DNA from: Ornithodoros turicata
Lineage: Eukaryota; Arthropoda; Arachnida; Ixodida; Argasidae
Assembly (NCBI RefSeq): GCF_037126465.1
Contig: NC_088202.1
Location: forward strand, 97,557,962-97,621,961
Direction of reading: 5' to 3'
Length of the DNA stretch: 64,000 bases
Shown: one piece after another, positions 32,828-44,800 of the stretch
Numbering within the stretch: the stretch's first letter is position 1
Layout: each line of letters opens with the position of its first letter
Translations under genes and position numbers: made by a program
Notes under the pieces: model-generated
Seen by the model: only the letters and a program-made list of their open reading frames with translations
Database searches by the model: none
Told to the model about the DNA's origin: nothing

Positions 32828-34075
32828 ATTGGCCCCTGGGCCGACTTCACTCGCGTATTTGTTCCCGCGCGCGGCGGATGGCGCTCGGGTGGAGGGCCGC
32901 TCGCGCGCTTACCCTCGCACATTTTTCAGCCTGGGCCGACTTTTTTCGCCATTTTTCCGCCTGGGCAGACTTCACTCGCAAATTTTTTCCCGCTACAACA
33001 GGTGTGCAGTAGGTGGTTTACATGCAAGCATAGACATGCAAAGGATAGCCATACACCAAAGTACAAGTGAAAATATATTTATTAAAGTCAATTGCTGTAA
33101 TGCCAATCTGTGAATGGGGAAAATCTAGCCGAAAAACCTGAAGCAGAAGAAACACAATACAATACACGTAATAAAGAATATACTTATTACAGGTATGATG
33201 CAATAGCATTGAATGGGTATCACACATCAAACACAATGTTTTTGTATTAATGGTAATCATACACACAAGTTTTCAATGAATCAGAATTAAAATGGAGTAC
33301 CACATTTAATCAAACAAGATATTCTTACAATACGATTACAATCAAAATTACAAGTTTTATTATAAAAAGTCTAACATGCCAATACGTGAGCACCATCATT
33401 GCAATAGTGGAGCTTTAATTAAAGGTTCTGATAGATGTACGTAATTTCAAGCACAATAGCCAAGTTGAATATTCCAACATGACACAAATTTAATTAATAA
33501 AATTCTTATGAAGTGATCGGTAGCCGGCACGTTGGTGGAGCACCATGCGTTCATTTACCAACGCACATTTTTCAACCTGGGCCGACCTCTTTGGCAATTT
33601 TTCTGCCTGGGCCGACATCGTTCGCATTTTTTTTCAGGTGGCGCGTGAGTGGTTTACATGCAAGTAGGGACATGCACACTGTCATCGCAGCCAGGCGATG
33701 ATATTGTCACACCTGGGTCGACTTCTTTGGCAATTTTTCCACCTGGGCCGACTTCATTCATAATTTTTTTTTGCTAGAATGGCCGTGTGGTAGGTGGTTT
33801 ACATGCAAGTAGGGACACGCACACTGGCACCCCTACCAAGCGGCGGTGCCGCCACCCCTCCCCAACTGGACCGACTTCATTCACATTTTTTCCAACTGAG
33901 CCGGCCTCATTCGTAATTTTTGTCCACTACAACAGCTGCGCGGTGGGCGGTTTACATGCAAGTATAGACATACACGCTGCCAACACACCTAAGTGATGCT
34001 ACCATCACACCTGGGCCAACTTCACGAGCATTTTTTTTTCTTGCTACAACAGCCGCGCAGTGGACAGTTTACATG
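32828..34075 (+). repeat. Array of CTGGGCCGACTTC and GGTTTACATGCAAGTA units, left arm
   Basis: The first unit (about 30-33 bases) recurs near 32828, 32930, 32962, 33572, 33606, 33711, 33744, 33862, 33893 and 34009. The second recurs near 33013, 33650, 33797, 33949 and 34066. Together they form composite units of about 110-150 bases. The right arm (35820-36110 and 36600-36840) holds the reverse forms. Confidence 0.75.
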
Positions 34076-34128
34076 CAAGTATAGCCATGCAATGGAGAAT
34101 CATACAAGTTCACAAATGCTAAGAATAT

Positions 34129-34424
34129 TGTCACGCAGCGAAATGGGTCGGCGAGTCGTCGAATAAACAGCGAACGGTTTATTAGACTGCTTGGTAGCAA
34201 AACACAAGAGTGATAGCTCTCTGAACACAACTGAGTCCAGAGAATGAATGCTCCAGCTTGGAGCGCACAAGCATTTAAGCGTCGCGCCGAAAAGTCTAGA
34301 AACTGCACGTGCGTTTGCCAGAGATGCAGGCGATGTGTCTGGAAGCTTCTTCTTCAGCATGCGCTTGGATGAGATGTACTGTTTCGTGCCTGCCCTGGAA
34401 GTTTCGCGATGATGATTCGTGGCA
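34129..34424 (-). mobile_element. Solo LTR, 296 bp
   Basis: The segment starts TGTCACGCAGCG and ends ATTCGTGGCA, so it has TG...CA ends. ATAT lies directly on both sides (34125-34128 and 34425-34428), a 4-bp target duplication as made by Ty3-type elements. Minus-strand orientation is suggested by CTAATAAACCGTTCGC as a polyadenylation signal close to the far end. The flanking arm of the 4.1-kb element lines up with its partner up to this point, so the LTR inserted after that element formed. Confidence 0.72.
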
Positions 34425-34517
34425 ATATTCCCCTTTGGAGGAAAGAATGTGAAAGAGAGAGAGAGAGTCCCCCACCCCACAAATTGACAAAGAACGTGCG
34501 GTTTCTTCGCTTTGGGC

Positions 34518-34519
34518 TG

Positions 34520-34558
<39 letters not shown>

Positions 34559-34560
34559 TG
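34518..34560. repeat. (TA)n(GA)n microsatellite
   Basis: TA repeats run directly into GA repeats. A second GA tract at 34455-34467 is followed by a similar CCCCCACC word, so the two tracts look like a small duplication. Confidence 0.8.
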
Positions 34561-34754
34561 TGACCCCCACCAGGCTCAAGTAGCAAAGATAGCTGGCTTG
34601 GTTGTATTGTGCTTTCTGCGTGTTGGATACCTCCGTCAAGGTAATCTTTATAGTGCCTGAGTAGAACGAAAATTGTATAGTCTTCGACTAGATTAGATCG
34701 CAAGGATAATTTTATGGTAGTTCAAATGATATATTATTTCTATTTGTTATTAAA

Positions 34755-35300
34755 TTTGTAGTGTTTCTTGTTTTGATAGTTTGTTTCGCTATTATTTCCC
34801 TGCATGTGTCTGTTGTTTACACGTTGGACTATGCACTGTTTAGAGTATTCCTCTGTTCTTCAGCGATAGCTGTGTGCTAGTCACAGTATTGAATTTGTAA
34901 TGTTTCTTGTTTTGATAGATTGTTTTTCAATTATTTTGCTGCATGTATCTCTTGTTTACATGTTGGACGATGTGCCGTTTAGAGTGTTTCTCTGTTATTC
35001 AGCATTAAGTCTGTTGTAGTCACAGTATTAAATTTGTAATGTTTCTTGTTTTGATAGATTGTTTCGCTATTATTTTCCTGCATGTATATGTTGTTTACAC
35101 GTTAGCAGATGCGCGTTTTAGAGTGTTTCTCTGTTATTCAGCGTTAAGTCTGTGCTAGTCACAGTATTGAATTTGTAAGTTTGTTGTTTTGATAGACTGT
35201 TTTTCTATTATTTTCCTGCATGTATCTGTTGCTGACGTGTTGGATCATGCGTGGGTTTGGCTCTCTATTAGTTTAGGCTCTCTATTTCGCTCTTGATCGC
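34755..35300 (+). repeat. Four tandem units of about 140 bp
   Basis: Each unit contains GTTTCTTGTTTTGATAG, TTGTTT, CTATTATTTTCCTGCATGTA, a GTTTACACGTTG-like word, AGAGTGTTTCTCTGTTATTC and CTAGTCACAGTATTGAATTT. Units begin near 34757, 34898, 35038 and 35178; the last decays. It lies at the centre of the 4.1-kb element. Confidence 0.8.
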
Positions 35301-36905
35301 GTTTCTCATTATTTCCTTGCATGTGGGCTATTTACTTCATAAGAAACTGATTAATTAAACTGGTGTCGTGTTGGAATACTCAACTTAGCTTCCCTATTGA
35401 GCTTGAAATTGCTTACATGTAATAGAACCTGTAATTAAAACTGCGCTATTGCTATCATGGTGCTAGCATCTCAGACATTTTATAATAAAACTTGTAATTT
35501 GATTGAATCGTATAGATTCAGAATATCTTCCTTGATTAAATGTGCTACTCCATTTTAATTCTGATTCATTGAAAACTTGTGTGGGTGATTACCGTTAATA
35601 CAAAATATTGTGTCTGATGTGTGATACGTCTTCAATGCTATTGCTTCATACCTGTAATAAGTAAGTACATTCTTTATTATGTGTATATTGTTCCTTCTGT
35701 TTCATGTTCTTTGGCTGGGTTTTGCTCCTTCACACAGAGTCACAACATAGTTCCTGCCACTATTGGCTCTAATAAATATACTTCATTTGGAATTTTTGTG
35801 TCTGATTGTCCATCGCATGGCTATACTTGCATGTAAACTGCCCACCGCGTGGCTGCTGTAGCGGAAAAAAATTATGGATGAAGTCGGCCCAGGCGGAAAA
35901 ATTGCCAAAGAAGTCGACCCAGGTGTGACGGTATCATCACCTGGCTGGGATGACAGTGTGCATGTCCCTACTTGCATGTAAACCACTCACGCACCACCTG
36001 AAAAAAAATTGCGAACGAAGTCGGCCCAGGGCTGAAAAATTGCCAAAGTCGGCCCAGGTAGAAAAATGCGCAATGGTAAATGAACACACGGTCCTCCACC
36101 AACGTGCCGGTAGCCGATCACTTGATAAGAATTTTATTAATTAAATTTGTGTCATGTTGGAATATTCAACTTAGCTATTGTGCTTGAAATTATGTACATT
36201 GATCAGAACTTTTAATTAAAGCTCCACTATTGCAATGATGGTGCTCACGTATTGGAATGTTAGACTTTCTATAATAAAACTTGTAGTTTTGATTGTAATC
36301 GTATTGATTAAGAATATCTTCTTTGATTAAATGTGCTACTCTATTTTAATTCTGATTCGTTGAAGACGTTGAAGATGATTACCATTAATAAAAAATATTG
36401 TGTTTGATGTGTGATACCCATTCAATGCTATTGCATCATACCTGTAATAAGTATATTCTTTATTACATGTATTGCATTGTGTTTCTTCTGCTTCAGGTTT
36501 TTCGGCTAGATTTTCCCCATTCACAGATTGGCATTACAGCATTGACTTTAATAAATATACTTTCACTTGTCCTTTTGTGTATGGCTATCCATTGCATGTC
36601 TATGCTTGCATGTAAACCACCTACTGCACACCTGTTGTAGAGGGAAAAACTTTGCGAGTGAAGTCCGCCATGGCGGACAAATAGCGAAAGAAATCGGCCC
36701 AGGCTGAAAAATGTGTGAGGGTAAGCGCACGCGCAGCCCTCCGGCCACGCGCCGCGCGCTGGTAAGCGCACGAGCAGACCTCCACCCGAGAGCCACCCGC
36801 CGCGCGCGGGAACAAATACGCGAGTGAAGTCGGCCCAGGGGTCAGTAAAACTGGCTAGGATTCTCATTGCCGACCATACGACATGACCTATTACTACTTA
36901 CATGC

Positions 36906-39757
36906 ATATTTTAAGACGATATTCGTCTCACATAAAGAACAATAACAAAACTATAGCCGAAGCCCCGTCAGGACGATGCTTCTTGCAGAGGTGTTTCTAA
37001 CACTAATCGGACATGAGTGACACCTCGTGACACATGACGTGGGTAGTAAAATAACCCGCAGTGAAAGCGTAGGGCAGTACGAAATTGATGCGACAGGCAA
37101 GCTCTACATGCATGTCGTCTTATTGCAGTATAGGGCTCTATAGCTTGATCTACGCTTGTCAGGAGCGCCTTCACAGTGTGTCTACAGAATCTTTCACCTC
37201 GCGTGTAAAACGGCCATAGTAATAACTTCTGTTAATATGGGATACACCATATTTGTATTGTATCAGACGATCTTTTTGCCATATTGCGATGTGTATCTGA
37301 AGCACTTTTAGTTTTACCCCTTTCTTCCGGAAATATGGATCGTTTGAGTCGTGTGTCTCTTTCAGTCGTGGAGCTCCTCTGATGCGCTATGTTCAAGCCA
37401 ACCGAACACCACTTCACTTGCATCTTCCGCGGTCAGAGAACGCCTGACTCACGGAAACAGGGTTATATAGAAATCTCTCTCTCACAGAACGAGAAATACT
37501 ACATAGGAAATAACAAACCATGCAACAACCGACAAAAGTTTTACAAACGGTTTCTCTTCTGCTTTTCTAGACATTAGTTTTCTCTTCGTGCGCATAGTGT
37601 CCGCAAGCGCAATGGACAAGGTGCAGATCGAATGCCATTCTTACCAGATCGCTCGTGCTACAGGATGTTGATCCAGACGAACATGGTGACTATGATGGCA
37701 GTATGGAGATACAAGATACATACACACCATCTGCGCGACTCCCTTACAAAAGCACAATAGTCTAATAGAATACAAGAAAAATCTGTCTCATACAAGTCCT
37801 CAATCGCCACGCATGTCACAGCGTGCTTGCTATAGACTCCTTAGCAGTTCCTGCATTTCACGGGTGGATGTTTGGGTCCGCGACTCCTTCTGTCACCGGA
37901 CGAGTGACCATGGCCCTACGTTTCGATTAATGCAGTTCCGAATTGCCGTGAGATCTCTTTACTCGGGACGTAGACCGTGGGAGATGCTGCGTCAAAGTGA
38001 GCCATTGACGCATGCTGCTTGGAGCTTCGCTTCAAAGCGAACGAACCAGTACTGCCTGAGTGGCCCAAGTTCCAAGACGTTCACATGCCCCCCCAAATCT
38101 TCACTATCTTGTACACTATCCTCAGATAATTAGTGAACTGCTTCGCTTTGAAGCGAAGCATTAGTTCCTCAAGCAGCATGCGTCAAGGGTGCACAATTTT
38201 CGCAATGTTCCGTTGATATTTGCACAAAAGCATCAGATGTATTGGAGCTATCAACTGAACAATAGTTTCTTGGAAAGAGGATTACGACAACAAACTTCAG
38301 GCCTATGAATCATTTAGTCCTGTACCCTTCTGTGGGACCTCCTTCATGTAGCACCGTGTGCAGTGCAGATTCACCTAAGGTTGACAGCCTTCAATACTCG
38401 AAAGGTGACGTGTTAGTAATAGCAGCTCGAGATGAACCAAGATTGGATTTGAAAGACAAAGAACATGGAGATGAACAAAAATGTCCATAGGTACAGCATT
38501 TATTTGTTTCGTCATGCAAATTGTATATGCAGTTAAAGCACACGCATACTGAAGCCTTTTGCAGGCATTATTTTGCTTATAAACCCAGTCATACTGGTAG
38601 CAAGAGGCTCAGTACGCCGGAGGAGGAAGCATCATTCAAGAGGTTAGCCTGGACCACTACTTTGGTGGCATGGTTCTACCGGACTGGGAAGAAATCTTTT
38701 AATTGCATTTTCAATATCCCACGCAAGTATGTATGTATAATTAATTGCATATACTTTGATGCTGTCTTTAATCTCGTTTTCACAGCATTGCGTATTTCAC
38801 AGCCAAACAGTTGTGTATTTCATGTTGTGTTCTTGTTTTTATGTGACAATCATCCTTTCTCACAGAACACTTCCTTTGTGACGACTGTGTTCTCTGCCCA
38901 TTGAATAATCTTCAAAGATGAATAAAAATATGACGAGGCATAGTTGGATAGTGTATTTTTAGGTGCAGCGCAAATATGCGACATGTGGTAGAACTTTGTA
39001 CGACAAACATTGGGGAGACCGGCTAACACCCCACCAGTGAGGGAGTTAAGATAACACCCCACTTTAAATGCAGCAAATGAGGAGTGTCGCTGCAAGGCCG
39101 TCCGTGTTCACTAGGGTGTCCAACTGTCATTTCACTCCCTCTTTTCTGAAAGTGCGCGACTGGGAGGTCAGCACCCGAAAACTTGTGCTATATTGAAAGC
39201 TCGATTATTCAGGCAAGCCGACGACACCCAAGTTTCGATGATAGTCGCCGTAGTTAGAACACTCTTCGACTATATGTTCTGCGTCCTCTGCTATACGGTG
39301 CACTCCCTCCAACTGAGAGAGGGAAACTTTCCCGAGTTCGAACACGCCAGCGACCGCTGCATGGAACATTTAGCCGAACCTTACAGATGATAGAAGTGAT
39401 TGATCGTGGTAGTGCTTGTGGCATTCGGAATCGAAGCTCAGCGTCAGCTTTATGCCGGAGCGAAGTCGGCGGAATTCCTCTTAGCGAGTGGTTTCAACAC
39501 AGTCGTTCCACGAGGCACAGCTAGTCTTTTGCGTCGACTTGAGTAAAATAAATTTACGTGCCTGGGTTCCGTCCCCCAATGTATGCACGGAGTGCGACTG
39601 CGGGCTTGTTCCCAAGCACGCAACGGTAACCAGATGGACACCGAAACAGTATGCCGCGTTCCTGTGGTGCTGTAGAAGTGCGTAGGGTTAAATGCACCTT
39701 TATGGTGATTACGTCTTCCATACAGAACTGTTGCACTCACACCAGAGCGCTTCTTCA
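36906..39757. other. Spacer, no gene recognised
   Basis: Inverted repeats at 38004-38040 and 38139-38186 share TTGACGCATGCTGCTTG and GCTTCGCTTCAAAGCGAA, a 180-bp fold-back. Frames at 37813-38133, 38521-38904 and 39450-39758 (minus) have no recognised domain. ACACCCCACC and GAGGGAGTT words near 39025-39060 recall the GGTGTA element at 6.8 kb but do not form ends. Confidence 0.4.
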
Positions 39758-40765
39758 TTAAAGGGACGGTCTCGTACAGCCGGGGCGATTCCGAAACTTA
39801 CCCAAAACTATCTTCACGAGTACTGTACACATACAACTGTCAAAGTTTCATTCGGAATAACCAAGTTGTTTTCGAGGAATTTGTCGAAACGTGCCGTAAT
39901 AGTAGACGACGAAAGCCGCGCTTCTCTCATGCATACGTCATGTATGACGTCGGCCTACGAGTACGTTGTCGTTGTCATGGTAATTGTAACTTGCAGACGC
40001 ACCTTGGGTTGACTCATCCCCTTAGCTCTCGAAACGGGGACACTGAGGCATATACCTCCGCGAGCGGAGAATGTAGTCCGAGCATTGACTGTGGGGTCTC
40101 CGATAATGTGGCGCATAATGAGATACGTGGAAGCTAGGTCACCTGTTTTCTTTCCGCGAGTATTTAATGCGGTTTTTAAATAAACACACACTCCTTCTCC
40201 ATGTACGTCGTCAGCGACAGTTCATTTCGACGCATGATCAGTGTACAACGGGGAGTGCAATGGAAGCGCGCGTAATATATTTTTGGTCGGAGCTGTAATG
40301 CGACCGCGCGAGCCGATGGCCAGCGACTTCAGATTTGTGATTGTGGGTGTGGTTGTCCTGCGACTTTTATCTTGTCTCTGAGGCTTAACAGTTGTCCTAA
40401 AGCACCATGCTTGCCAATTCTTAGAATGTGCGTTTTTCACCTGAGAACTGAAAGAAAATGTACGAGAGTTGCCGCGGTGCCCAGTAACTTCTGAAAGTCG
40501 TCTGCCCACGCCGATGCACTAGCGCGGGCAAAAGCAGACGATTTCTGTATCCTATCACGGACGTACCCGCAGGGCGACGTGGCCGCTCTTATTGTTGCCA
40601 ACACCGATATCGCGGCATGCTCTGCAATCTTTATCAATTTAATTCGGTTATTTAATAAAGGTGGCGTGTTTTGTCCAGTAAATTAGCAGTATTCCATTTT
40701 CAACAAAGGGCAATCGAATGGTACATTTTATGAACGCGGCAGGAAGTACGAGACCGTCCCTTTAA
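39758..40765. mobile_element. 1.0-kb MITE flanked by TTAA, Kolobok/T2-like or piggyBac-like
   Basis: TTAA (39758-39761) is followed by AGGGACGGTCTCGTAC. The right end is the exact reverse, GTACGAGACCGTCCCT (40746-40761), followed by TTAA (40762-40765). TTAA duplication with an AGGG-type start recalls T2-type MITEs of the Kolobok superfamily; piggyBac also duplicates TTAA. No transposase is present. Several short frames inside are probably chance. Confidence 0.8.
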
Positions 40766-42639
40766 ACGTGGTGTTATTTTTAATTATTGAGGACGCATGC
40801 ACAGTCCATCGTGAATAACAAAAACAGAAAAGTACTTCGTCTGTGTGTGCCTGTTATCGTCGTACTTATAGTCTCTGGGTTTTACCGTCATGTACTTAAA
40901 TGTAAGCTGTCCATATGTAATAAAGTAGCTCTGAAGTAACAAAGGGAGGAGAAATCGCTTGCTTCTTGCAAGCACACGAATAGAAGTCTGCTACGACTGG
41001 CTATAGTGAAAGTCGAACTGACTGCCCACGGAGACCCATCATATTTATTACAAACTACTATCAGAGGTTGCCTTGCAGGTCTACATTTCCCTTTACCTTG
41101 GCTCTCTCAAAGTGACGAATTCCATTTTCACCTCCGCTGTAACTCACGTAATCTGGTAGCTAGATGTTTTACACCCTGACGATCATGTCTAGGAAATATA
41201 AAGGCTAGGATGACTACTATGCTTCCTGCGCGGATCCAATGCATTGGGAACTCGAGGTCTCTCTCCTAAAGTAGAAAGAGCTGTGTTCGTGGAAATAAAT
41301 TTGTGATATCCAACCTGTTTGTTTCCCTACTGACTAACCCGGCATTCTTGAAAGTCAGGATCGTCAGTGGAGAGATCCGCAAGCTCATTGTGACTCAACG
41401 GAAAACGTCACTGCAGGAATCATTTGTGGCGTATTTGAAAGTTGAAGGCATCGTAGATTTCTTCCTTCCACCTTTACGTCGACACCTTTTATGTCACACA
41501 AACTCACTATCGACAACGTAGAACAATATTTCACACCTCGTATCCCCTTACGTTGGTGTGCAGAAAAATATCTTTTGGTACGTATGTCCATATTTTGAGT
41601 TGCTGATTAATGTAAACGGCGCATTTTGCCGAGGAAAATGTTTTGTAACATGATATGCTGGTAAATATATTTTTGCAAGCTTTAAGACCTTCGAGGAATA
41701 AAGTTACTACATGCTCTGTATAACTTTCCAGACGGGTACCTCTTTATCTTCTTTCTAATGCAGAGGTTATGTCCTGGCTGACGACGGTAACAATGGGGGG
41801 GGGGGGGGGGGGGAGGTAAACATTGCTTCCGGCACACGTCAAAAGAGCCCCAGGTAGTCGACATTATCAACAGTCCTACTCTACGGCACGTGCAGCATAT
41901 AGCCAAACAGTTGTGGGCGGACCCACCGTACCTGTATATCTACACCCAATTATTATTATTATTTTCTAATGCACTTCCAAGGTTCTAGCAATTACAGTAT
42001 GTTGTTCTCCTAATCGACATCAGACATTCGACCACACTTGCTGCAGCGCGTTCTGCTTGCTTTGCCGTTAGTTCAATTGGTACTTTAACATCGCTAACAA
42101 AGAACAGTTCTTCCATCGTTGGACACCCCGAGATTAAGGAGAAACTTTGCGAAACACAACACAGAATCTGAAACACAGCCAAAAATTTGCCGAATCGTGT
42201 GACCTCTATTCGATAGCATGTGTGCTCCGTATGTTATGCGCGCGGCATGCGTCGAGCGTGACCCACAAGACCTGCGTGTTCTTTTCTCTTGCGGCTTTTC
42301 TGAAGCCGCTCGCTATATACGGCAGCTTCGCATCTATGCACATGCTTTCGAATCTCATTACTCTGCTCTTCTGTGTTTGCGGGTCTTGAGAATGGAATTG
42401 GCATTTATTCCAGAAGGCGCTCTAAAATTCTCCTTGGTGCTTCTGCGTACACGAACAGATCTGGCAAACTGTCATTCTTTTGAACACCGCAGTTAACGAG
42501 AAACTGCAAGTTCAGACAAAGCCAAGAGAGAATCTTTGAAAAACTCGTCAGGTACTTCCACACACTGTTTTGGTTAGCATTTGATGACGTCGTTCGGCGA
42601 CAACGTGTACGTTTGCAACCACCGGCGTAGCCAGAAGAA
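40766..42639. other. Spacer with a long poly-G run, no gene recognised
   Basis: A G-run of about 19 lies at 41795-41813. An (ATT)n tract lies at 41950-41961. Frames of 60-90 codons overlap on both strands without domains. Confidence 0.4.
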
Positions 42640-42725
42640 CATTTCGGGGGGCATTTCATTATATGCGGACATTACGCGGGAGAGGAGGATTTTCCCTTGT
42701 TTCCCTCTCCCAAATGCACTACCGA
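42640..42725. repeat. Dispersed repeat shared with 55645-55725
   Basis: Both copies contain a GGA-rich stretch, TTGTTNCC, then CTCCCAAATGCACTACCRAAG. The relation is clear over the last 30 bases and weak before. The parent element is unknown. Confidence 0.45.
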
Positions 42726-42734
42726 AGGTACAAC

Positions 42735-42830
42735 TATTTCGGGGGGGATATATTTATTACACGAAAGGGGAAAAAAAAACGGGAGAAAGGTCAGCCAAAC
42801 GGGACGTCGGCTTGCTACCCCTTCTTTAGC
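42735..42830 (-). mobile_element. LINE tail on the minus strand
   Basis: Read on the minus strand: GGGGTAGCAAGCCGACGTCC, GTTTGGCTGACC, a T/C stretch, TAATAAATATATCCCCCCC. It matches the tail family of 8.9 and 47.9 kb and again ends in C. It lies on the border of the repeat at 42640-42725. Confidence 0.7.
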
Positions 42831-43644
42831 TACGCCAGTGTTTGCAGCGAAGAGAGCATACCGTGCACGCAGGCACTGCAAGTTCGGATTCGTGCGTCTC
42901 GTCATTTTCTTCTTACGGCGCTACCCGTTATTCCATCCCTTTTATCTCTGGCAGGGCGTAATGTCGCATTTGAGCTGCACTGTGGATGCGGAGGCCTTCA
43001 ATCTCGTGCTGTGCAGCATCGTACACTTTTGCTGCTTCGGCGCAAATTCGCGTACTCGAGATGCTCACCGGAAGTTGCTTCTACTGATTCCGTGGCATGT
43101 TCGGCTTCCCTGGCGATAAGCAAGGAGGAGGGGACGTAATTCCTCTGCAGCTCATTTCCCTTACATTCGCTCGACGCCAGTATGCGGCGTCTCCAGACGC
43201 AATCAGCGACGTACAGATCGAATGCCTTCTTTAAGCCCCAGACCGTGCTCCGTGCATGGTAATGAGGATGATACTCTATGATGTATTTGCCCAATGTGTT
43301 CGACTGCGATGACTATTAGGCCACCAGACACAACAATGTACAAGGACCTACATCACTCTCTTATCTCACAGAAGGTCGTAGACACGCTTATTCCCTTGAG
43401 CTGGATAATAGACATATTCGTTAGGTGCTGTTGCTGCATAACGGTGAGGTTGAGGCGCAGGTTTCCTGCAAGTAAGGAGTGCTAACATGCTGAACAACCA
43501 GTGTAAACTAGTACCAGTATTTCCTCTCTTGTACGCTCAATGAGGGAAGCAATAATGCAACACTTTTTACGAGAAGTGATGTAGTTGAGCCACCACATAC
43601 ACTAATATATTCCGTCTCCGGCGTCTTGAGACAACATAATTACG
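42831..43644. other. Spacer, no gene recognised
   Basis: A 158-codon plus frame (42663-43139) begins inside the LINE tail in antisense and has no domain, so it is treated as chance. Confidence 0.4.
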
Positions 43645-43822
43645 CCTCGTATGAGGGTAAACGTCGCTTTCAGAAGGTGTTCGTTGTGCAGTGAAGTGAT
43701 TTTCAGCGCGCCAAGAATTTGGATGTTATTAATGCGCCTCGTATGAGCGTAAACGTCGCTTTCAAGTGTTTGTTGTGCAGTGAAAACAGATTTTAAACGC
43801 GGCAGGAATTTGGATGCTGTCA
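43645..43822 (+). repeat. Tandem duplication of about 90 bp
   Basis: GCGCCTCGTATGAGSGTAAA, CGTCGCTTTCA, GTTGTGCAGTGAA and GAATTTGGATG occur twice, from about 43645 and 43735. Confidence 0.8.
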
Positions 43823-44383
43823 ATCGCGCAAAATCGGATGTACGCTGCGGATCCGACAACCATATGAAGAACATGGATCGAAGAACGATAGTGACAGTAC
43901 AGGTATGGCGAATTTTTCAAGACGTCTATCACTGTTCAACAGTCAAACAGTTCAAAGGTGATAAAAAGTGAAACCAGGAACCATGTACCATTATGGAATG
44001 GTGGTACTAGCAAGGCGAAAACTGCTAGTGATAGAGCAGCTTGTGAAACATTCTCAATGCGTATTGTGTACCTTCAAACGGAAATGTGCCAGTTGTTTGT
44101 GCCCATTCACTTCCTGCGGTACTAACGCGTTCCTATGCTCAATTGGCAAATGCCCATTTAGTCGCAAGTCACACGTATACTACCTTTTGTATGTACGTAT
44201 ACTACGTAACAATCGATTTGTATTAGGCTAGATTGAATTACATAGGAAAGAAACGCGGCTATGGTGGATTTTTTTTTTTTTTGAAATTTACAGAGATACG
44301 ACTTCTTCGGTACTTTCTGGCTTAATGTGAGAGTCCTAACAGAACAGATAACAAGGCGGTGTCAAAATCCGCGTTTCTATGTA
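43823..44383. other. Spacer, no gene recognised
   Basis: A T-run lies at about 44268-44282. No other structure was seen. Confidence 0.4.
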
Positions 44384-44613
44384 GTACAACAATAATGGGA
44401 AGACGGTTAGGAGCATATTTTATTTAAAACTTTTATTTGTTTTATTTTATTTGAACTTTTATTTAAAAATGCAGAGTCTGCACTTCATCAGGTTCACCTG
44501 ATCAAGTGCAGGCTCTGCACGAAAGCTTTGACGTTTAACGTTTAAATTTAATTTTTAAAATTTAACGTTTTAAATAAAAGTTGCTCCTAACCGTCTTCGC
44601 ATTATTGTTGTAC
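44384..44613. mobile_element. Two Penelope-like 3' tails joined head to head
   Basis: The outer ends GTACAACAATAATGGGAAGA (44384) and, in reverse, GTACAACAATAATGCGAAGA match, followed by CGGTTAGGAGCA and TTTTATTTAAAAC. At the centre the two hammerhead-like boxes face away from each other: CTGATGA on the minus strand (44485-44491) and CTGATCA on the plus strand (44498-44504), each followed by a GTGCAG..CTGCA hairpin. The right copy keeps GAAA (44521-44524); the left has lost it. Stem and outer sequence resemble the end of the Penelope-like element near 6517-6625. Confidence 0.7.
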
Positions 44614-44784
44614 AAACATAATCCTGTTGAATGCGAACCCTAAAACATACAAGTCATCCAAATATGACTGTTTGGGGCATCTGCTACTTCGTGTTAACAT
44701 GTGCACAGCCCCGCAGCTTGGCCATACCATATCACTGTACTGCTAGTGAATATTAAAAAATAAAAAATAACGATTTGTGTTACA

Positions 44785-44800
44785 CAGTTAAACCTCGATA
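44785..44800 (+). mobile_element. Possible pogo/Tigger-type end
   Basis: CAGTTAAACCTCGATA resembles the common terminus of pogo-like elements. No partner end was found, so only a remnant is proposed. Confidence 0.35.

Larger units (their letters stand above)
32768..36905. mobile_element. 4.1-kb element with long repetitive inverted arms
   Basis: The outer left sequence AGTAGTAATAGGTCATGTCG (from about 32773) matches the right end in reverse (to about 36900), and similarity continues for over 1 kb: GGTCGGCAATGAGAATCCTA, CTGGGCCGACTTCACTCGCG, GTGCAGTAGGTGGTTTACAT, CTGTGAATGGGGAAAATCTA and CAGGTATGATGCAATAGCAT. Each arm holds repeated CCTGGGCCGACTTC-attt units alternating with GGTTTACATGCAAGTA units. 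The A/T-rich 500-base segment of the right arm (36120-36625) is also present as a direct copy at 35331-35850. No transposase is visible. GCATA flanks both ends, a possible 5-bp target duplication. Confidence 0.8.

Noticed and set aside
32443..33012. 189-codon plus-strand ORF, the longest in the window
   Set aside because: Its C-terminal third is the repeated arm of the 4.1-kb element and the rest has no recognisable domain; overlapping frames are also open.
39025..39150. Second copy of the GGTGTA element
   Set aside because: It shares only ACACCCC and GAGGGAGTT words; no TACACTCTAAAAAA end is present.
42663..43139. 158-codon plus-strand ORF
   Set aside because: It starts in antisense across a LINE tail and shows no domain.
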